Source of the DNA: Pseudomonadota bacterium
GTDB lineage: Bacteria > Pseudomonadota > Alphaproteobacteria > Azospirillales > Azospirillaceae
NCBI GenBank assembly: GCA_023423695.1
Contig: JAFAFA010000008.1
Location: 30,637-94,636, forward strand
DNA length: 64,000 nt
Direction: 5' to 3'
In this document: piece by piece, positions 27,737 to 39,937 of the stretch
Layout of the letters: each line of letters opens with the position of its first letter
Position numbering within the stretch: the first letter of the stretch is position 1
The notes under the pieces: generated by a model
What the model was told of the DNA's origin: nothing
The model's database searches: none
Seen by the model: only the letters and a program-made list of their open reading frames with translations
Translations under genes and position numbers: made by a program

Positions 27737-29053
27737 ATGAGCGCAGAAGCGATTGCCGGCCGGCCGGGCACGGAGAAGAAGCCCTTCTATACCAACCTGA
27801 CCTTCCAGGTTCTGACCGCCATCACCATCGGCATTCTGTTGGGGCATTTCTATCCGTCCGTCGCGGTGCAGATGAAGCCGCTGGGCGACCTGTTCATCAA
27901 GATGGTCAAGATGGTGATCGGCCCGATCGTCTTCCTGACGGTCGTGACCGGCATCTCTTCGATCGGCAACCTGAAGAAGGTCGGCAAGGTCGGCGGCAAG
28001 GCGCTGCTGTATTTCGAGGTGGTGACCACCTTCGCGCTCGGCATCGGCCTGCTGGTCGTCAACCTCGTGCGCCCCGGCGCCGGCATGAACATCGTGCCCG
28101 GCCAGCTCCAGGCCGATTCGGTGCAGAAATACGCCACGACCGCCAAGGAACACGGCTTCATCGACTTCGTCGTCGGCATCGTGCCCGACAACGTCGTCGG
28201 CGCCTTCGTCCAGGGCGACATGCTGCAGATTCTGTTCTTCGCCGTGGTGTTCGGCGTCGCCCTGTCCGCCATGGGCCAGAAGGGCAAGGTGGTCGAGGAC
28301 ATCTTCGACAAGATCGGCCATGCCCTGTTCGGCGTGATCGGCATCCTGATGCGCGTCGCGCCGGTCGGTGCCTTCGGCGCCATGTCCTTCACCATCGGCA
28401 AGTACGGCATCTCCTCGCTAACCGCGCTGGGCCAGCTGATGGCGTCGGTCTACATCACGATGGCGATCTTCGTCTTCGTCGTGCTGGGCGGCATCGCCAA
28501 GGCCTACGGCTTCAGCATCTGGAACTTCATCCGCTACATCCGCCAGGAACTGCTGATCGTGCTCGGCACCTCCTCCTCGGAGTCCGTGCTGCCGCGCATG
28601 ATGGAGAAGATGCAGAAGTTCGGCTGCTCCAAGCATGTCGTCGGCCTCGTCATCCCCACCGGCTATTCCTTCAACCTGGACGGCACCTCGATCTACCTGT
28701 CGATGGCCGCGATCTTCATCGCCCAGGCCTTCAACGTCGACCTGACGATCTGGCAGCAGCTCTACATCCTGATCATCCTGATGCTGACCTCCAAGGGCGC
28801 GGCGGCGGTGACCGGCGGCGGCTTCGTGACGCTCGCCGCCACCCTGTCGGCAACCGGCGTCCTGCCGATCGAAGGTCTGGCCCTGCTGCTGGGCGTCGAC
28901 CGCTTCATGTCGGAAGCCCGCGCCCTGACCAACCTGGTCGGCAACGGCGTCGCCACCGTCGTCGTCGCCAAGATGGAAGGCGAGTTCGACGAGACCAAGG
29001 CGGTCGCCGAGTACCAGCAGCACTTCAAGGAGCCGGCGCTGGCCCGGCTCTGA
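27737..29053 (+). CDS. dctA: C4-dicarboxylate transporter DctA
   Basis: Proton-coupled dicarboxylate symporter of the inner membrane (DAACS family) for succinate, fumarate and malate; 438 residues. I chose the ATG at 27737 behind GAGGAG; the frame is open upstream but not protein-like. Signatures are the serine-rich loop GTSSSESVLPRMMEKM, the substrate motif SFNLDGTSIY and the TSKGAAAVTGGGF hairpin. It is expressed from the sigma-54 promoter under DctBD control and followed by malic enzyme, linking uptake to metabolism. Confidence 0.96.
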   Translation: MSAEAIAGRPGTEKKPFYTNLTFQVLTAITIGILLGHFYPSVAVQMKPLGDLFIKMVKMVIGPIVFLTVVTGISSIGNLKKVGKVGGKALLYFEVVTTFALGIGLLVVNLVRPGAGMNIVPGQLQADSVQKYATTAKEHGFIDFVVGIVPDNVVGAFVQGDMLQILFFAVVFGVALSAMGQKGKVVEDIFDKIGHALFGVIGILMRVAPVGAFGAMSFTIGKYGISSLTALGQLMASVYITMAIFVFVVLGGIAKAYGFSIWNFIRYIRQELLIVLGTSSSESVLPRMMEKMQKFGCSKHVVGLVIPTGYSFNLDGTSIYLSMAAIFIAQAFNVDLTIWQQLYILIILMLTSKGAAAVTGGGFVTLAATLSATGVLPIEGLALLLGVDRFMSEARALTNLVGNGVATVVVAKMEGEFDETKAVAEYQQHFKEPALARL

Positions 29054-29146
29054 CGATACGCAAAAGACACGCGTCACGCATGCGGTGCCGGATCTGGAAA
29101 TTCCAAAGATGATCCATCCGGCCCGTCCGCGGATCCTGTAAGGTAA

Positions 29147-29179
29147 GGGGGACGGTTCGATTTGGTTCGAATCGTCCCC
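29147..29179 (+). terminator. Stem-loop after dctA, probable terminator
   Basis: GGGGACGGTTCGA (29148-29160) pairs with TTCGAATCGTCCCC (29166-29179) through about 13 pairs with one G-T wobble and a short loop. The bases that follow (TGTCCGTTT) make only a weak U-tract. It lies about 95 bp after the dctA stop and just before the maeB promoter. Confidence 0.55.
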
Positions 29180-29199
29180 TGTCCGTTTGCCGGGGATGG

Positions 29200-29228
29200 T
29201 TGGCGCATCAGTCCGAATGGGCTATAAC
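29200..29228 (+). promoter_or_regulatory. Sigma-70-type promoter of maeB
   Basis: TTGGCG (29200-29205) and TATAAC (29223-29228) are separated by exactly 17 bp, a close match to the housekeeping consensus. The start point would be near 29235, leaving a leader of about 60 bp. That leader contains an inverted repeat TTAAC/GTTAA (29258-29262, 29272-29276), possibly an operator. It indicates that maeB is transcribed independently of dctA. Confidence 0.65.
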
Positions 29229-29293
29229 CGCCAATCAGGTGACGTGAACACAAAGAATTAACTGAAATCTCGTTAACCGGAGGAAGAGACCCG

Positions 29294-31606
<2,313 letters not shown>

Positions 31607-31625
31607 ACACCCATACGGTAGTGTT

Positions 31626-31687
31626 CCCTCTCCCGCTCTCGGCCGACCGTAGGTCGGTCCGATTGCGGGGGAGGGATGGGGAGGGGG
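31626..31687. repeat. REP-like intergenic palindrome with an extended hairpin
   Basis: CCCTCTCCCGC and GCGGGGGAGGG flanks enclose an inner stem CGGCCGACC...GGTCGGTCCG. The same inner hairpin, in reverse orientation, occurs at about 63916-63948. It belongs to the same dispersed family as the elements at 3900, 10261 and 63844. It sits between maeB and the TPR genes and may also serve as the maeB 3' end. Confidence 0.75.
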
Positions 31688-31771
31688 AAGCGCAACGGCA
31701 GCGCCACTCCCCATTCCCCGGCGCGAAATTCGTGCTATCCCTTACCCGTAGCCAACAGGAACGGCACGGGC

Positions 31772-33775
31772 ATGAACCGAAACCAGCGCAAATCCGGCAA
31801 TGCCGCCGCCAACGCCGCGGCGCTGGTCGGCCAAGCCGTGCCGCTGCATCAGGCCGGCCGTCTTGCGGAAGCGGAAGCCCTTTACCGTCAGGTGCTGGAC
31901 CTTCAGCCACGCCATCCCGACGCGCTCCACCTGCTGGGCATGATCGCCTGCCAGACCGCCCGCTTTGCCGAGGCTGCCGACCTGATCGGTCGGGCGGTGG
32001 CGGCCAAGCGTGACGTTCCCGATTACCACGCCAATCTCGCCTACGCCCTCCAGGCTCTTGGCCGACCGGCGGAAGCGGAGCGGGCGGCCCGCAATGCGCT
32101 GCGCCTGCGCAACCCGTTTCCCGAAGCCGCCAACACGCTCGGCAATGCCCTGAACGCCCAGGGCAAGGCGGAGGAAGCGGCGACCGCCTACCGCGCGGCT
32201 CTGCGTGCCCGCCCCGATTATGCGGAGGCAGAGGGCAATCTCGGCGCCGTGCTGCGCAGCCTCGGCCGCTCGGCGGAGGCGGAACCGCTGCTGCGTCACG
32301 CGCTGGCCGCCAATCCCACCCTGGCGGAGGCGCGCGCCGCTCTGGGGCTCGCTCTGCTCGACCTCGGTCGTGCCGATGAAGGGGAAGCTGCACTGCGCGC
32401 CGTCCTGGTCCGCCGGCCCGACCACGCTGCCGCGGCGCTGGCCTTGGCCGGTTCCCTGCAACGCCGCTGCGAAGATGCCGAACCGGCCTACCGACGCTAT
32501 CTGGCGCTGGACCCGGCGGACGCCGAAGCGTGGAACGCCTTCGGTCTCGCCCTTCAGAGCGCCGACCGCATCGAACCGGCGGCGGCGGCGTTCGCCCGGG
32601 CACTGCGGCTGACCCCGGCAATGGCGGAGGCGATGACCAACCTCGGCACCATCCGCCGCCTGCAGGGTCGGGTCGGCGAGTCCGCCGATCTGCAGCGCCG
32701 TGCGCTGGACCTGCGCCCCGGCTATGCCGCCGCCCACACCAATCTGGCGCTCGCCCTTCAGGACCTTGGCAAGGAGGAGGAGGCGGAGCAGGAATTCACG
32801 CGTGCACTCGACGCCGATCCGGCACAGGCGCTCGCCCGCTTCAACCGCGCCATCCTGCGCCTGCGCCAGGGACGGCTGGCGGAAGGGTGGGAGGACTATG
32901 CCGCCCGCTTCGATTCCGGCCGGCTGCGGCCCAAGCGACCGTTCAATATCCCGGAATGGGAGGGGGACGATCTCGCCGGTCGCCGCCTTCTGTTGTGGGC
33001 GGAGCAGGGGCTTGGTGACGAGTTCATGTTCGGCGCCCTGCTGCCGCAGGCCATCGCCCGCTTTCCCGACCTGATCGTCGAATGCGAACCGCGGCTGGTC
33101 TCGCTGTTCCAGCGCTCCTTTCCCGATACCACCGTCCGAGCCCCGTCGCGCCGTCCGACCGATGCCGACTGCCATCTGCCCTTCGGTTCGCTGCCACGGC
33201 TGGTGTGGAGGGAAGCCCCCGTTCCGCCGCCTCCCGCCGGGTGGCTGAAGCCGGATTTGCCACGGGTGGCGGGATGGCGACAGCGGCTGGATGCGCTCGG
33301 CCCCGGGCTGGCGGTCGGCATCGCCTGGACCAGCCAGCGCATCACCACAGAACGCCGTCAGTCCTACACCGAGCTTGAGGACTGGCTTCCTTTGTTGCGC
33401 CTTCCCGGCCTGCACGCGATCAGCCTGCAATATGACGGACGCGAGGAGGAGATTGCAGCGGTCGAGGACCGCTTCGGACTGCGCGTCCACCGCTGGCCCG
33501 ACCTGGACCAGATCGGCGATCTGGAGAACACGGCGGCACTGATGGCGAACCTGGACCTGGCGGTCACCGTGGCGTCTTCCGCCGGAGAGATGGCCGCGGC
33601 GCTCGGCGTGCCGGTCTGGCGCCTCGGCCGACGGGACTGGACCCAACTGGGCACCGCTGTCCGTCCCTGGTTCCCGACCATGCGCTGCATCCAACCCCAA
33701 GGCGCTGCCGGCATTGGCGAAGCCATTCCTCAGGCGGTACAGATGCTTGCAAGATATTCTTCAGGTGGCATGTGA
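31772..33775 (+). CDS. TPR protein with C-terminal GT-B-like (GT9/GT41-type) domain
   Basis: 667 residues from the ATG at 31772; the frame is open upstream but crosses the repeat element. Residues about 15-370 are TPR units (A..LYRQVLDLQPRHPDALHLLG, A.TNLG..RRLQGR). A degenerate GT-B domain follows, with WEGDDLAGRRLLLWAEQGLGDE near 395-416 and a final VTVASSAGEMAAALGVPVWRLG. Proteins of this build are suspected protein or polysaccharide glycosyltransferases in Azospirillum and Magnetospirillum relatives; the donor is unknown. The stop overlaps the GTG of the next, paralogous gene. Confidence 0.82.
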   Translation: MNRNQRKSGNAAANAAALVGQAVPLHQAGRLAEAEALYRQVLDLQPRHPDALHLLGMIACQTARFAEAADLIGRAVAAKRDVPDYHANLAYALQALGRPAEAERAARNALRLRNPFPEAANTLGNALNAQGKAEEAATAYRAALRARPDYAEAEGNLGAVLRSLGRSAEAEPLLRHALAANPTLAEARAALGLALLDLGRADEGEAALRAVLVRRPDHAAAALALAGSLQRRCEDAEPAYRRYLALDPADAEAWNAFGLALQSADRIEPAAAAFARALRLTPAMAEAMTNLGTIRRLQGRVGESADLQRRALDLRPGYAAAHTNLALALQDLGKEEEAEQEFTRALDADPAQALARFNRAILRLRQGRLAEGWEDYAARFDSGRLRPKRPFNIPEWEGDDLAGRRLLLWAEQGLGDEFMFGALLPQAIARFPDLIVECEPRLVSLFQRSFPDTTVRAPSRRPTDADCHLPFGSLPRLVWREAPVPPPPAGWLKPDLPRVAGWRQRLDALGPGLAVGIAWTSQRITTERRQSYTELEDWLPLLRLPGLHAISLQYDGREEEIAAVEDRFGLRVHRWPDLDQIGDLENTAALMANLDLAVTVASSAGEMAAALGVPVWRLGRRDWTQLGTAVRPWFPTMRCIQPQGAAGIGEAIPQAVQMLARYSSGGM

Positions 33776-36700
33776 GCGTCATCGATTGGTTCGCCGATGC
33801 ACTTCGCCACCATCAGGCGGGTGCCCTGACAGATGCCGAGCCATTGTATCGGCAGGTTGTCGATGCGGATCCCTGTCATGCTGATGCTCTGCACCTGCTG
33901 GGCGTCCTCTACCACCAGATCGACAAAAACGACCAAGCCATTGCCTTCATTGATAAAGCTGTTGCGCTTGCGCCGCATGTCGCCGACTACCGCGCCAACC
34001 GTGGGATCGTGCTGCAACGGCTGGGCAGGTTGGGTGAGGCGGAGGCGGCCCAGCGGCAGGCGTTGGAGCGCGAACCCGGTCATGTCGGCGCCCATTTCAA
34101 TCTGGGTCTGGTGCTGGCGGCGCAGGATCGTTTGTCTGAGGCGGCTTTCCACTATGCGGAGGCCGTCCGCCTGTCACCCGGTCTGGCCGATGCCCACCTG
34201 AACCTTGGCGCGGCCCTGCAGGGGCTTGGCCGGGCTGAGGAGGCGCTTGAGGCGCATGCGAGGGCGGCGGAACTGCTGCCCGGCGATCCGCGCCCGTGGA
34301 CCAACCGCGCGGTCAGCCTGCGTCATCTCGGACGGATGACGGACGCGGCCGACGCGCTGCGCATGGCCGCGACACTGGGCGGCAGCGCCGCCGACCCCAC
34401 AACGTTGTCGGCCCTGGCTGCTGCGCTCCACGCGGCGGGACGGACGGAAGAGGCCGCCGAACGTTACGCCGACACGTTGCGGCTCGATCCACGCAATACC
34501 TTCTGTCTCAATGGCTTGGGCCTCTGCCTTAAAGTTCTTGGTCAGCTGGAGGATGCCGCAACCTGCTTCGATGCGGTGACCGCAATCGAGCCCTCCCATG
34601 CGGAGGCCCTGGACAATTTCGGCAGCATCCGCAACGCCCAAGGCCGTTTTGCCGATGCCGAGGCATTGCATCGGCAGGCGGTCGGCCATCGCCCCGATTT
34701 CGCCGGAGCGTGGAACAACATGGGCAATGCCCGCCACGCCGCCGGCCGTACCGCGGAGGCATGGCGGGCGTGGCATACGGCTATGGCACTCGATCCCGCC
34801 CTGGCCGAGACCCACACCAACCTTGGCAACGCCCTGCGCAACGCCGAGCGCTTCGCTGAAGCCGAACGGTCGCAGCGTCGCGCCATCGTCCTCGCCCCGC
34901 TGGAGGCGCCGGCCCGCAACAACCTGGGCCACCTGCGCCAGGGGCGGCACGACCATGCCGGGGCGGCTGCCTGCTATCGCAGCGCCTTGGCCCTAGATCC
35001 CGCCTATGGCGAGGCTTGGAGCAATCTGGGGCTGGCGCACCAGCGGCTCGGCGATGCCAGCGGGGCGGAACGCTGCTATGACCGCGCCTTGTGCCTGCGC
35101 CCGGATCTGTCGCTGTCCCACTTCAACAAGGGCCTGCTGCGGCTGGAGGCCGGGGATCTCGACCGCGGCTGGCCCGGCTATGCCTGGCGCTTCGGGTCCG
35201 GGCAGGTCGGGCAGGGCCGTCAGCCCCGTGCCCAGCCGTGGCGCGGCGAGGACCTGACCGGTCGGCGCCTGATGATCTGGGGGGAGCAGGGGGTGGGCGA
35301 CGCCATCCTGTTCTCCGCTCTCTGCGCCGAGCTGGTCGGACGCGCAGTCTCCACCATCCTCGAGGTCGATCGCCGGTTGGTGCCGCTGTTCGCCCGCTCC
35401 TTCCCGGCCTTCAGGGTCAGGGCGGAGGCGTTGGACGGGAACGGACGGGAGGCGATGGCGATCCCGGACTACGACCGCCATGTGCCGATGGGTTCCCTGC
35501 CGCGGGTCCTACGCCGCCGGCTGGCCGACTTCCCGCCGCGCCCGTCCTGGCTGGTCCCCGACGCCGCCCTGGTCGAGCGATGGCGCCGACGGCTCGAGGT
35601 GCTCGGACCCGGCCTGCGGGTGGGCATCGGCTGGCGCAGCCAGATGATGACGGCGGAGCGCAGCACCGCCTATCTGCCGCTCGACGCCTGGGCGCCGCTG
35701 TTCGCGTTGCCGGGCATCCAGTGGGTGGTGCTGCAATATGGTGATGTCGAGGAGGAGGTCCGGCAGGCCGAGCAGCGCTTCGGCATTCGCCTGCACCGCT
35801 GGGACGACCTGGACCGTAAGGACGATTTCGACGGTGTGGCCGCACTGATCGCCGGGCTGGACCTCGTCATCTCGCCGGCGATGTCGGTGGGCGAACTGGC
35901 CGGCGCGCTCGGCGCCCCTGTCTGGCGCTTCGGCGGTCGCGACTGGACACAGTTGGGGGCGGGGGTGCGTCCCTGGTATCCATCGATGCGCCTGTTCCAA
36001 CCGCGGCCCGGCGAACCGCTGTCGGCAACCCTGGACAATATGGCCCGAAGCCTGACGAGCCTCGCTTCCAAAGCGAAGCCCCCTTTAGGAAATGGTTCAA
36101 CGTCGTCAAGCAAAGCGTTGTTAGAGCAGGCTGTAGCCTTGCATCGGCAGGGTCGATTGGCGGAGGCAGCCGCGCTGCACCGCAACGCCGTTGCCGCCGA
36201 CCCGCTCCATCCGCCGGGCTGGACCAATGGCGGGCTCACCCTGCTCGGATTGGGCCAAGCCGAGGCAGCCATCCACTGGCATCGACGGGCGCTGGTCCTG
36301 AACCCGGCATTCACCCAAGCGATGGGCAATCTCGGCGTCGCCGTGCAGGCTGGCGGCGCTCCGGCAGAGGCTGCGACATTGCAACGCCGCGCCGTCCGGC
36401 TGGGACCGCAGACCGCCGAGAACTGGGGCAACCTCGCCGCCGCCCTGCTTGCCGACCGGCGCTATGGGGAGGCGGATGCCGCCTGCGCCCGTGCAGCGGC
36501 GCTGTCGCCGGCGCTAGCCGGGGTGCTCACCACAGCCGCCGGCGCATTGAAGGGGCTGGGACGATTCGATGCTGCCGCCCGCCACAGCCGCAGGGCGCTG
36601 CGCATCGTTCCGATCTCGGCCAGGGGCTGGTCGAATCTGGGCATGGCTCTGGCCGGGCTCGGGCAGTGGAGCGAGGCGGTACATGCCCACCGTCGCGCGG

Positions 36701-37788
36701 TGGCTCTTGCCCCCGCTCTGCCGGATATCCTGCTCAACCACGGCCATACGGCGCTGATGCGGGGCGAGCGCAGGCTCGCCCGCGCCTGCGCCGAAGGGAC
36801 CCTGACGCTCGCGCCCGGCCGCGGGGAGGCGCGCATGAGCCGCGCCCTGCTTCGGCTTGCAGAGGGCGACATCGTCGGCGGCTGGGAGGATTACACCCAC
36901 CGCTTTGCCGCCGGCGAAGCGGCACCCCGCCGCTTCGGCATTCCCGAATGGCAGGGCGAGGATCTGGCGGGCCGCAGCATCCTGGTTTGGGGCGAGCAAG
37001 GGCTTGGCGACGAGATCCTGTTCGGGACCGTGCTGCCCGATCTGGTCCGCCAAGCCGGACGGGTGATCATCGAGTGCGATGCGCGACTGACCGGCCTGTT
37101 CGCCCGCGCCCTGCCGGCCGCCGAGGTGCGGGCGCCAACGCCGGATCATCGGATCGGCCCGCAGGAGGCCGACGTCCATGCGCCGATGGGCACGATCGCC
37201 GCCCGGCTGCGGCGCGGCCTGCGGCACTTCCCGGCAAACTCGCCGTTCCTGACGCCGGACGACACATTGGCCGCAGCCTGGCGTGCACGGCTGGCGGCTC
37301 TGGGGCCCGGCCTGCGGGTCGGCATCTGCTGGCGCAGCAGCCGTATGACTGCGGACCGTGCCGGCGCCTACAACCGCATCGTCCAGTGGCGACCGCTCCT
37401 CTCCGTGCCCGGCATCACCTTCCTCAGCCTTCAGTATGACGAGCACGCGGCAGAGCGGGCCGAGGCCCTGCAGCGCTTCGGCACGATCCTGCATCACTGG
37501 CCCGACCTCGACCAGCGCAACGACCTGGAGGGCGTGGCGGCGCTGACGGCTTGCCTCGATCTCGTCGTCAGCGCACCCACTTCGGTTGGGGAACTTGCCG
37601 CGGCGCTGGGTGTTCCCGTCTGGCGGATCGGCGTGGGGGACGGCGACTGGTCGTCTCTGGGAACGGCGGTCAGGCCGTGGTTTCCATCCATGGCGCTGGT
37701 CGGCGATCCGATGGGCCATGATGCCGCCCTATCAACGGTGGCACGGCACCTTCGCCGTCTGGCTGAAGCCCGTCGTGCCGCGACCTGA
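33772..37788 (+). CDS. Tandem-duplicated TPR/GT-B-like protein, two complete modules
   Basis: 1338 residues starting at a GTG that overlaps the previous stop (GTGA). The protein is two copies of the upstream gene's layout. TPRs fill about 5-450, the first GT-like domain about 465-765 (LMIWGEQGVGDAIL near 501), a Ser/Lys-rich joint lies near 770-785, a second shorter TPR block runs from about 785-1010, and the second GT-like domain covers about 1045-1335 (ILVWGEQGLGDEIL near 1071). Both domains end in the same motif (VGELAGALGAPVWRFGG, VGELAAALGVPVWRIG). It probably arose by gene duplication and fusion. Role as a glycosyltransferase is inferred. Confidence 0.82.
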   Translation: MSVIDWFADALRHHQAGALTDAEPLYRQVVDADPCHADALHLLGVLYHQIDKNDQAIAFIDKAVALAPHVADYRANRGIVLQRLGRLGEAEAAQRQALEREPGHVGAHFNLGLVLAAQDRLSEAAFHYAEAVRLSPGLADAHLNLGAALQGLGRAEEALEAHARAAELLPGDPRPWTNRAVSLRHLGRMTDAADALRMAATLGGSAADPTTLSALAAALHAAGRTEEAAERYADTLRLDPRNTFCLNGLGLCLKVLGQLEDAATCFDAVTAIEPSHAEALDNFGSIRNAQGRFADAEALHRQAVGHRPDFAGAWNNMGNARHAAGRTAEAWRAWHTAMALDPALAETHTNLGNALRNAERFAEAERSQRRAIVLAPLEAPARNNLGHLRQGRHDHAGAAACYRSALALDPAYGEAWSNLGLAHQRLGDASGAERCYDRALCLRPDLSLSHFNKGLLRLEAGDLDRGWPGYAWRFGSGQVGQGRQPRAQPWRGEDLTGRRLMIWGEQGVGDAILFSALCAELVGRAVSTILEVDRRLVPLFARSFPAFRVRAEALDGNGREAMAIPDYDRHVPMGSLPRVLRRRLADFPPRPSWLVPDAALVERWRRRLEVLGPGLRVGIGWRSQMMTAERSTAYLPLDAWAPLFALPGIQWVVLQYGDVEEEVRQAEQRFGIRLHRWDDLDRKDDFDGVAALIAGLDLVISPAMSVGELAGALGAPVWRFGGRDWTQLGAGVRPWYPSMRLFQPRPGEPLSATLDNMARSLTSLASKAKPPLGNGSTSSSKALLEQAVALHRQGRLAEAAALHRNAVAADPLHPPGWTNGGLTLLGLGQAEAAIHWHRRALVLNPAFTQAMGNLGVAVQAGGAPAEAATLQRRAVRLGPQTAENWGNLAAALLADRRYGEADAACARAAALSPALAGVLTTAAGALKGLGRFDAAARHSRRALRIVPISARGWSNLGMALAGLGQWSEAVHAHRRAVALAPALPDILLNHGHTALMRGERRLARACAEGTLTLAPGRGEARMSRALLRLAEGDIVGGWEDYTHRFAAGEAAPRRFGIPEWQGEDLAGRSILVWGEQGLGDEILFGTVLPDLVRQAGRVIIECDARLTGLFARALPAAEVRAPTPDHRIGPQEADVHAPMGTIAARLRRGLRHFPANSPFLTPDDTLAAAWRARLAALGPGLRVGICWRSSRMTADRAGAYNRIVQWRPLLSVPGITFLSLQYDEHAAERAEALQRFGTILHHWPDLDQRNDLEGVAALTACLDLVVSAPTSVGELAAALGVPVWRIGVGDGDWSSLGTAVRPWFPSMALVGDPMGHDAALSTVARHLRRLAEARRAAT

Positions 37789-37957
37789 CCATCCGAGCGG
37801 AAGCGTCGGCGCGATTCCGCATTGCGATTCCCGTTCGCGCCCATTATCGACTATGCCCGCCGGGTCCCGCGCAGGGTGGATGACCCGACACCCGCGCCGT
37901 CGTAGGCTGCATCGTTGGCCAGCCGGCATCAGCGGGAATTGAGGGAAAGGACGGTCG

Positions 37958-38683
37958 GTGCGGTCTGAGGACGCTCTTGCCAACATAGACGTCGCGGTGC
38001 TCGCCGGCGGGCTGGGCACGCGTATCCGGAGCGTTCTGGGCGACACGCCGAAGGTCCTGGCCCCGATCGCGGGCCGCGCCTTCCTCGGCCATCTGCTCGA
38101 CTATTTGTCCACATACGGCTCGCGCCGCGTGGTGCTGTGCCTGGGCCATCTGGCCGACCGGGTGACCGCTTGGCTCGCCCGCGGCGATTCGGCCGGCACC
38201 ATCGACGTGGTCTGCCAGATCGAGCCGCGCCCGCTGGGCACCGCCGGTGCGCTCGGCTATGTGCGCAAGGAACTGCGCAGCAGCACCGTCCTGGTGGTGA
38301 ACGGCGATACCTTCCTGGATGCCGATCTGCGCGCCTTCATCGCCTCGCACCGTCTGTCGGGAGCGGAGGCATCGGTCCTGTGCGTGACGGTGGAGGATGC
38401 CTCCCGTTTCGTTCGGGTGGAGATCGGGCCCGACAGCCGCATCCGCCGCTTCCCGGCGAAGGCCCCCGGGCCGGGCACCATCAATGCCGGGGTCTACCTG
38501 TTCTCCGCCGCCTTCCTCGACCGCTTCATCGCGGCCGGGGCGGTCTCGCTGGAACGCGACGTGCTGGAGAAACTTCCACCCGGCACGCTGAACGCCCATG
38601 TCGCCAAGGCCCGCTTCCTCGACATCGGCACACCGGAAAGCTTGGCCACCGCCGCCAGCGTGATCGCCGGCCGGGAAACCTGA
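37958..38683 (+). CDS. Sugar-1-phosphate nucleotidyltransferase (HddC/PtmE-like)
   Basis: 241 residues. The N-terminal nucleotide-binding motif VAVLAGGLGTRIRSV followed by TPKVLAPIAGR is the NTP-transferase signature. VNGDTFLDADL gives the metal-binding Asp, and a late FLDIGTPESLATA completes the fold. The GTG start at 37958 is set by upstream AAAGGACGG. Closest in type to heptose-1-P guanylyltransferases and the PtmE-like enzymes of nonulosonic acid pathways. With pseG 130 bp downstream, a role in making an activated sugar for surface glycosylation is likely. The 169 bp upstream show no recognised site. Confidence 0.82.
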   Translation: MRSEDALANIDVAVLAGGLGTRIRSVLGDTPKVLAPIAGRAFLGHLLDYLSTYGSRRVVLCLGHLADRVTAWLARGDSAGTIDVVCQIEPRPLGTAGALGYVRKELRSSTVLVVNGDTFLDADLRAFIASHRLSGAEASVLCVTVEDASRFVRVEIGPDSRIRRFPAKAPGPGTINAGVYLFSAAFLDRFIAAGAVSLERDVLEKLPPGTLNAHVAKARFLDIGTPESLATAASVIAGRET

Positions 38684-38814
38684 AGGCCGCTATTTGCCTC
38701 TATGCGCGCCGCCGTCTGTCGCTGGACAGGCGCGAAGTGCCGGGCCAAGATGCTGCCGACTCGACACCGCGCGCCGTTGCGGAACCGCCACGCCGTCTCT
38801 TCCGGACCAGTGCC

Positions 38815-39918
38815 ATGGCCGTCATCCTCATCCGAGCCGACGCTTCGCCCACCATCGGCACCGGCCATGTCATGCGCTGCCTTGCCGTTGCCGAGGCTTT
38901 GCGCGACCAGGGGCACGAGACGCTGTTCGCCGCCGTGGAATCCACCCCGGCCATCGACCGCCGCCTGTCGGCGGACGGCTTCCGCCATGTCTCCATCGCT
39001 GGCCCGGTGGGGGAGGCGGCGGATCTGGCCGCCACCCGCTCGCTGTTGCGGCGGGAGCATGGCAGCGCCGTGATGCTGGACGGCTACCGCTTCGGCGAGG
39101 CCTATCGCGCCGGGTTGCAGGCGGCGGGCGCGCGGGTGCTGGCCTGGGACGACCTGGGCGACGGCACCCCGCTGCATGCCGACCTCGTCGTGAACGCCGC
39201 GCCGCAGGCGGCGGCGCTGCCCTATGAAACGATGGCGCCGGGGGCCCTTCTTCTGCTCGGGCCCGGTTACGCCCCGCTGCGGCGGGAAGTGCGGCTGGCG
39301 GCTGGCCAGCCACGGCGGAGCATCGCCGAACGGCCTGTCCTGCTGGTGACCTTCGGCGGCTCCGACCCGCTCGGGCTGACCGGTCCGGTGGTGGAGGCGC
39401 TTGCCGCGGCCCGGCCGGACGGCTGCCGGATCGTCGCGGTCGTCGGCGGCAGCAACCCGCGCGCGGCGGAACTGGCGGCACTTGCCGACGGTCTCGGCCC
39501 CGACGTTGCGGTGGAGATCGATTGCCCGCGCATGGGCGCGCTGATGGCGGATTGCGGGCTCGCGGTTTCGGCCGGCGGCGGCACCATGGGGGAACTGGCC
39601 GCCCTGGCCGTGCCGACTCTGCTGGTGGTCACCGCCGACAATCAGGCAATGGCGAGCGGCGATGCTGCGGATCTCGGCTGGAGCGAAGCGGTGGACGCCC
39701 GCGGCTGCGATCCGGCCAACGCGGGAAAGGCGATTTCCGAACGAGCGCTCGCTCTTTGGGCCGATGGCCCGTGCCGGCAGCGGATGCAGGATGCCGCCGC
39801 CGCGCTGCCGCTGGACGGGGAAGGGGCGATGCGCATCGCCGATGCCCTGACCGGACGGGCGCCGTCGCTCTCTCCCATGGCCGGCAGCGCCGCCCGGCGA
39901 CGGACGGCGCTGGCCTGA
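38815..39918 (+). CDS. pseG: PseG-type UDP-sugar hydrolase (pseudaminic acid pathway)
   Basis: 367 residues from the ATG at 38815. PseG removes UDP from UDP-2,4-diacetamido-2,4,6-trideoxy-altrose before condensation to pseudaminic acid. The N-terminal RADASPTIGTGHVMRCLAVAEAL carries the catalytic His and Arg of the family. The C-terminal half has the nucleotide-binding VTFGGSDP and SAGGGTMGELAALAVP. Other pse genes (pseB, C, H, I, F) are not in the window. The preceding intergenic 130 bp is probably transcribed with the nucleotidyltransferase. A LegG-like specificity is possible. Confidence 0.85.
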   Translation: MAVILIRADASPTIGTGHVMRCLAVAEALRDQGHETLFAAVESTPAIDRRLSADGFRHVSIAGPVGEAADLAATRSLLRREHGSAVMLDGYRFGEAYRAGLQAAGARVLAWDDLGDGTPLHADLVVNAAPQAAALPYETMAPGALLLLGPGYAPLRREVRLAAGQPRRSIAERPVLLVTFGGSDPLGLTGPVVEALAAARPDGCRIVAVVGGSNPRAAELAALADGLGPDVAVEIDCPRMGALMADCGLAVSAGGGTMGELAALAVPTLLVVTADNQAMASGDAADLGWSEAVDARGCDPANAGKAISERALALWADGPCRQRMQDAAAALPLDGEGAMRIADALTGRAPSLSPMAGSAARRRTALA

Positions 39919-39937
39919 TCCTTCCCCCCTCGAGCGG

